Source: Clarireedia homoeocarpa
Lineage: Eukaryota; Ascomycota; Leotiomycetes; Helotiales; Rutstroemiaceae
Length of the DNA stretch: 64,000 bases
Direction: 5' to 3'
NCBI GenBank assembly: GCA_001465935.1
Contig: LNKV01000009.1
Location: 310,001-374,000, forward strand
The position numbers and the translations under genes were made by a program. Of this stretch, positions 59,408-64,000 are shown one piece after another. How positions within the stretch are numbered: the first letter of the stretch is position 1; the number at the start of each line of letters is the position of its first letter. The notes under the pieces are model-generated. The model had not been told where the DNA came from, searched no databases, and saw only the letters and a list, made by a program, of their open reading frames with translations.

Positions 59408-60962
59408 ATGTCTCTCACAGTTCTGAAAGACTCCGATATCCAGGAGCTTCTCCATGATCTCACACTCACAGATCTGGAGAACTTCCAGAAGAAGATGCGA
59501 GAAGCTTTGCACGAATATTCAACAGGCACACAAGAAGATGATTGTTGTTCGATTCATCAGCCGAAGCGGACAGTCCTCGAAACCAAGCGCAAGACCACCA
59601 CACTTTTTATGCCTTCTACTTCATCTGCTGGCATTGGCGTGAAAGGCAAGCTCTCCCCCATTTGATCGCAAATCCATGTGCTAATCTGGCACGTTAGTTG
59701 TGACTCTTCCCTCACCAAAATCGTCGAATACCTCCTCAGACTCAGATACTGCATCCACTTCCTCGTCAAATCAAAATCCAACTACACCGCAGGGCTCACT
59801 TACACTTATGGACCGTGCAGGCCAGCCATTTGGGTTTCTCAATGCAACCGAAACAACGGCATTTCGAACTGCTCTAGCATCTTCCCTTCTCATTACGCCC
59901 CGAACCAGAGTAAAGACACTGACGGTTTACGGTGCTGGCAAACAAGCCTTCTGGCACGTCCGTCTTGCTCTTATCCTTCGTGGCCACACCATAAAGACGA
60001 TAAATATCATAAACCGCAGCTTTACAGATCGGACACGAAGTTTCCTTAAGAGCTTCCTTCATATCCCCGACCACATCAAAGCACGCGAAGGGTGGGCATC
60101 TGCAAAATTCACCATATTAAGTCCGGCGTATGGCGAATATGCCCGCCTTGAGAAAGACTACCTTCGAGCCTCAGATATAATTTTCCTTACAACCCCATCT
60201 ACCACACCTGTCTTCAACCACCAAATCCTTACAAATACTGAAGGTCGCAAGAAGGGTCGTCTTATTGTAGCAATTGGAAGCTACAAACCACATATGATCG
60301 AAATACCCCTCGAGGTGATGGCGCAAGCCGTCAAAGTTCACGGCAGCGGTTATCACTTTCACAGGCATGCGCAAGAGGGTGGAGTCATTGTTGTCGACAC
60401 CATAGATGGGTGTAAGGAAGAAGCAGGAGAAATCATACAGAGCAACATCTCCGCGAAGAATCTAGTCGAACTGGGGGAACTAGTCATGTTATCTCATGGA
60501 TCAGATTCGGCTTCCGCAATCGATGATACCGACGATTCACCTCGTGAGTCTCTAGAAGCCCTTCATCTCCCGAGAAGCCCCACAGGGGACGGTAACTCAA
60601 TACCTACGCCTGGCTCACCATCATTTGGTCGAAGTATAGCCAACATCTTCCGTGATGAGCATGCCTCATCGGCTTCTCCCACATCATCCCGTTCACCATC
60701 CCGGAAATCCTCCGGCTCATTTTCATTCATTAAGTCAAAGTCCAGATCCGGCTCCATGAACTCAAGTAACCCTAGTATCGCAACGGGTATGTTAGGCAAA
60801 GAGATGCAGGGTGAAAAAGAAGACGATATGAGTAGATGGCTGAGAAATGGGAATGTCATTTACAAGAGTGTGGGTATGGGATTAATGGATTTGGTGGTGG
60901 GAACGGAGTTAGTAAGATTGGCAAGGGAGAAGGGCGTGGGTGTTAATGTACAGGGGTTCTGA
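59408..60962 (+). CDS. Ornithine cyclodeaminase / mu-crystallin family protein
   Basis: Family enzymes use NAD(P) to convert ornithine to proline or to reduce or oxidise related imines and amino acids. Two exons, 59408-59645 and 59698-60962, giving 500 aa, long for the family (about 330-380). The N-terminal SLTVLKDSDIQELL is typical. The Rossmann dinucleotide loop reads TVYGAGKQAFWHVRLAL, followed by INIINRS, which fits the fungal branch. The region ASDIIFLTTPSTTPVF and RLIVAIGSYKPHMIEIP matches the active-site half. A Ser/Pro-rich low-complexity insert (about residues 350-440) separates the core from a C-terminal helix (VIYKSVGMGLMDLVVGTELV). The single intron (59646-59697) begins with GC, in the classic AAAG/GCAAG context, and no GT donor restores the frame. 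Substrate cannot be deduced. It is adjacent to the AKR and convergent with the carbonic anhydrase. Confidence 0.9.
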
Positions 60963-61826
60963 ACATATGGGTTGAATTGAAAAGTTATTTTGAGGATTTA
61001 GACGAATGTGGGTATGGGTGAAGATAGACTTTCGGAGTTATGTTAGAATGATACCATGGGAAACTTAGACCAGAAGATAGAATAGAAAAGATGGGGAAGC
61101 ATCATTTCGGAGCAGTGGACTTGTCCGGAGTAGCAAAACTGCTTCTAGATCTCTACAGGAAGCAACAAAACAAAGAGGGCGCAGCAGCAAAAGTCGTAGA
61201 AGAAACTGAAATAACATCTTCGGAATCCCAAAGATCCACCACCAAGAAACAAGCACAAAGACTAGAGTCTCATCTAATACAACATGACACGATATGATTC
61301 GCGGTGGAATGGACAATCACCAAACCCTCAAACACTGAAAACAGTCTTGAGTATTGATACGATCTCACTCCTAAAATGCATCTGAACATTGAAATACCAT
61401 CCCGAGCTTCATGAAGTTGATAGTCCATTTGGCTCCCAAGATCAACAGCAAACTAAACTACCCTAACACCTGGTGCGTGCTAGCAAGAGTTTGCGCGGTA
61501 AAGGAAAATCGCTTCTTCTGATGGTTTATAGAAAAGTTATCTACGCTGTGTGTTCCTAATACTCCAGATATTTCTTCTACGCTAACAATGCCCCATCTCT
61601 AGCTGGATTTGTGTCCCCTTCCAAGAGATCGGTGTGGTCTACTTCCTGCTTGTGTGTACAAAGGGCCGCCCTCTTCAATCCAAGAAGCAAAACTCAGGAT
61701 ACAACCCAGCATACTCCCATATACAGAAGCGCACTTGAGACTTCAAAGTTCCAAAAACTTAATAGACCCAAAATATTGTTCGTTCGTGACAGGATTCTCC
61801 GTCATACATGTCTCCCCCCTCTCCAT
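60963..61826. other. 864-bp convergent intergenic region
   Basis: 3' flanks of the OCD-like gene (+) and the carbonic anhydrase (-). A 68-codon plus-strand frame at 61091-61297 is probably chance. Nothing else seen. Confidence 0.6.
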
Positions 61827-62798
61827 TCACGCAACGCTCAACTTTGCGCCTTTCTCGCTGAAAACCAACATTCCATGTTTTCCCTCCACCAACTCCTGCT
61901 TCTCGCCCTTCGTGACCGCACCATCAAGCTGCTGCTCCATCTCCCCTTCCTCCAAGTCCTCCAAGTTCTCCGCATTACCACATCTCAGATCCCTAATCTT
62001 CCCACTTCCGACATCAAACACCACACCATGCACCTTCAGCCCCCTCTCCTTCACCGCATCCTCCACCACATGGTTCCCCAGCAGCACCTCAACACCTCTC
62101 TTCACGTTCAACTCCGCTAACCGGACTGCCCTCTCTCCGGACTCTTTGATGCCCTCTAGTTCCGCCTCATTTTGGCGCACAATCGCCTTCAGAGGACTCA
62201 ACCATGTGTCGAGCACACCTCCGACGCGAGCGCTGCCGAGAGCGGCGGCGGCGCCTCCGCAGCAGGTGTGTCCGCAGAGGACGATGTGTTTTACTTTGAG
62301 GTGCGCGACGGCATATTCAATCACGGCGCTAGAGTTGATGTCGGATGGGTTGACGATGTTCGCGATGTTGCGGTGCACGAAGACATCGCCGGGTTGGAGA
62401 CCGAGGACAGTGGTTTCGGGAACGCGGGAGTCGGAGCAACCGAGCCAAACTGGGTGTTTAAGCATTAGTCTACATGTTTGTTGCGGGGGAAGGCTCTACG
62501 ATGGATCAAAATGGTGGAGGAAGAGGTACAGGTAGGTGGTTGGTAAGGCGGTCCGGAGAAAAGGAAGAATACTCACGGATACTAGGAGATTGTCCTTGGG
62601 CGAGTGTTGGGAAGAATTTAGGATTCTGATGGCTTTTGTATCCTGCCCATGCGGCGTTGGAGCTCAGAGCATACTCGAAAGGGTTGTCTGGCTTTTTGTT
62701 AGCATTCAATTGCCTTCACCTCCGGAATCTGCTCCCATGCGCAGGCCCCGCGGAATCGCGGACAGTGGGTAGTAGGGGAAACCCTCACCGGTTGCCAT
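61827..62798 (-). CDS. Beta-class carbonic anhydrase
   Basis: Interconverts CO2 and bicarbonate; the fungal enzymes feed carboxylation reactions and CO2 sensing. Three exons: 62798-62789 (10 nt), 62687-62577 and 62449-61827, giving 247 aa. Zinc ligands and the Asp-Arg dyad are clear: Cys45, Asp47 and Arg49 in LWLGCSDSRVPE, His101 and Cys104 in LCGHTCCGG. Other hallmarks are LGLQPGDVFVHRNIANIV and GVVFDVGSGKI. The acceptor at 62450 was chosen because it yields SPSILWLGCSDSR after an ACTAATG branch site; unspliced frames start at Met-Leu-Lys-His. No mitochondrial presequence is evident. The C-terminal 45 residues carry an acidic, Gln/Glu-rich insert before a final GKHGMLVFSEKGAKLSVA; its function is unknown. 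It converges with the OCD-like gene; a metabolic connection is not evident. Confidence 0.95.
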
Positions 62799-64000
62799 GT
62801 CTCTGCAATATTGTTACGATAGTATTCGTTGATGGGCTTATGGTACAGGAAGTTGCGCTATGTGAGCAATCTCACAGCAAGTATAGATATTGAGTAAAGT
62901 GTAGGTAATACGTGTTGATGTGGTTATGAATTTGTTGAGTTGCGAATATTAAATATTGTGAGCGCAGCGGGAGTCCGTCGGGTCGGGAACAAGGATCTTG
63001 GCTAGAAGCAGGGGGTAGGTACAAATGACTGCATAACGATAAGAGACACACGGATAGTTGCTACCAATCAGAAGTTGTCAATTCGCGTGGATGAAGCTGT
63101 GGCGACGTTTTTGAAGAAATGATATGAAGATTTTGGGAAGATTTTGGGAAGATTTCATCTGATAAAATGAGAGAGGCAGGGCGGCTGTCTTTGGATTTAT
63201 GCTGGTGGTTGTACTATGTAACAAGAAGTCCAGACCAAGACCAAGACCAAGACCAAGACCAAGACCAAGACCAAGACCAACCAAGACCAACCCCAATCCC
63301 AATCCCAATCCAATCCCACACCCAATCCCATGCCCATGCCACTAGAATCTTACCCAAAAGATCTCCTGGGAGGGGGAGTCTCGGCGTTCGCTCTCAAACC
63401 GCCGTTGCTGTCGCGGATCTGTCCGGGCATCCCTCGAATCCCTTTCACTGCAACGAACGACGCCATATCATGGTAATTCATATGCTATATATTCTTGACT
63501 GGGATCCAAACCGCCATTCTGAGACGCAGATGATAAAATGCCTCAGATCTATACATATAAAGTAAGGGAACCGTAGTTGAAATCTGTCACGTTATTGTTA
63601 TGCAAACTTCAAATTCGACGGTCGATGTGAAGCCCGGATTTGTGGCTGGCCTGGAGTCCCATCGTTGACTCCGTTTCTCCATGGAAAAAAAAGGTCTTCG
63701 GCCTTTCCACACCATGGGCTTGGCCGACCTTGGCCAACATTTCAAGGAAAAAAAAAGAAAGGAAAAAAGTAAGATTGTTACCAGGTTATCCTGGATTTGG
63801 AAAATCCGAGATGATGATTGAGCATACAATGATTGATGACCAGAAGAAATATGGCGAAGAGGGTTTAGACAACTTATACGACCATTGCGCTTTCGGAGTT
63901 CCTTGCAGGCTCTTATCATGTTAGATTCCGCTTGACTTGCTGTTGTGTATTGATTAGTCCGAATCGATATGTTCTTCAGGTTGTGATATTCAATGCTGTT
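62799..64000. other. Right edge, no gene seen
   Basis: Contains the carbonic anhydrase promoter and the hexamer repeat listed separately. Frames through the repeat give artificial Gly-Leu or Asp-Gln runs. Nothing else recognisable. Confidence 0.6.
63231..63339. repeat. (CCAAGA)n and (CCCAAT)n hexamer array
   Basis: About nine CCAAGA units grade into CCCAAT and CCCATG variants over 109 bp. Hexamer periodicity keeps several frames open. It lies about 430 bp upstream of the carbonic anhydrase start codon, on that gene's promoter side. Confidence 0.85.

Noticed and set aside
63078..63565. Gly-Leu and Asp-Gln repeat frames
   Set aside because: Artefact of the CCAAGA hexamer array.

Overview
The window is nuclear DNA of a filamentous ascomycete (Pezizomycotina). 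A leotiomycete-type fungus (Botrytis/Sclerotinia relatives) is my guess, but the class is not proven by the sequence. The signs are many short introns (mostly 45-120 nt) with GTAAGT/GTATGT-type donors and CTAAC/CTAAT-like branch sites, a velvet-family regulator, an Egh16/GAS-type appressorial protein, a fungal complex I small subunit, and long intergenic tracts with simple repeats. I rebuilt each gene by joining reading frames across phase-matched introns. All totals are multiples of three.

Layout, left to right. 1-2083: low-complexity DNA. 2084-3903 (+): protein farnesyltransferase beta subunit. 3904-9467: 5.5 kb without a convincing gene. 9468-10807 (+): GDP-mannose pyrophosphorylase. It converges on 11873-13173 (-), a secreted Egh16-like protein, and a poly(A)/microsatellite cluster lies between their 3' ends. 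14837-18501 (-): MYST acetyltransferase Sas3 with a PHD-like finger. It is divergent from 19185-19687 (+), the 89-aa NDUFA1-type complex I subunit, which appears to need a 4-nt microexon. 22347-24074 (-): velvet regulator, closest to VosA. 24075-35401: an 11.3-kb gene-poor tract with several short tandem repeats.

Right half. 35402-41378 (-): proteasome activator Blm10/PA200. 42705-44477 (-): unknown 590-aa basic, Ser/Pro-rich protein. 46583-48040 (+): GPI mannosyltransferase Gpi18/PIG-V. 48827-51775 (+): an RS/RGG-rich protein that splices in phase onto a C-terminal YTH domain. 52378-54300 (+) and 54966-56748 (-): two convergent, intact cytochromes P450. 57728-58899 (-): aldo-keto reductase. 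59408-60962 (+): ornithine-cyclodeaminase-like protein, divergent from the reductase and carrying a GC-AG intron. 61827-62798 (-): beta-carbonic anhydrase. The window ends in hexamer repeats.

Most genes are unrelated housekeeping functions: prenylation, mannose donor supply, GPI anchors, chromatin, respiration and the proteasome. The part that looks like a functional group is 52.1-61.0 kb, with two P450s, an AKR and an OCD-like enzyme side by side. It could be a small oxidative tailoring cluster, but I see no backbone synthase or pathway transcription factor. I found no convincing tRNA, rRNA, CRISPR array or intact transposon.
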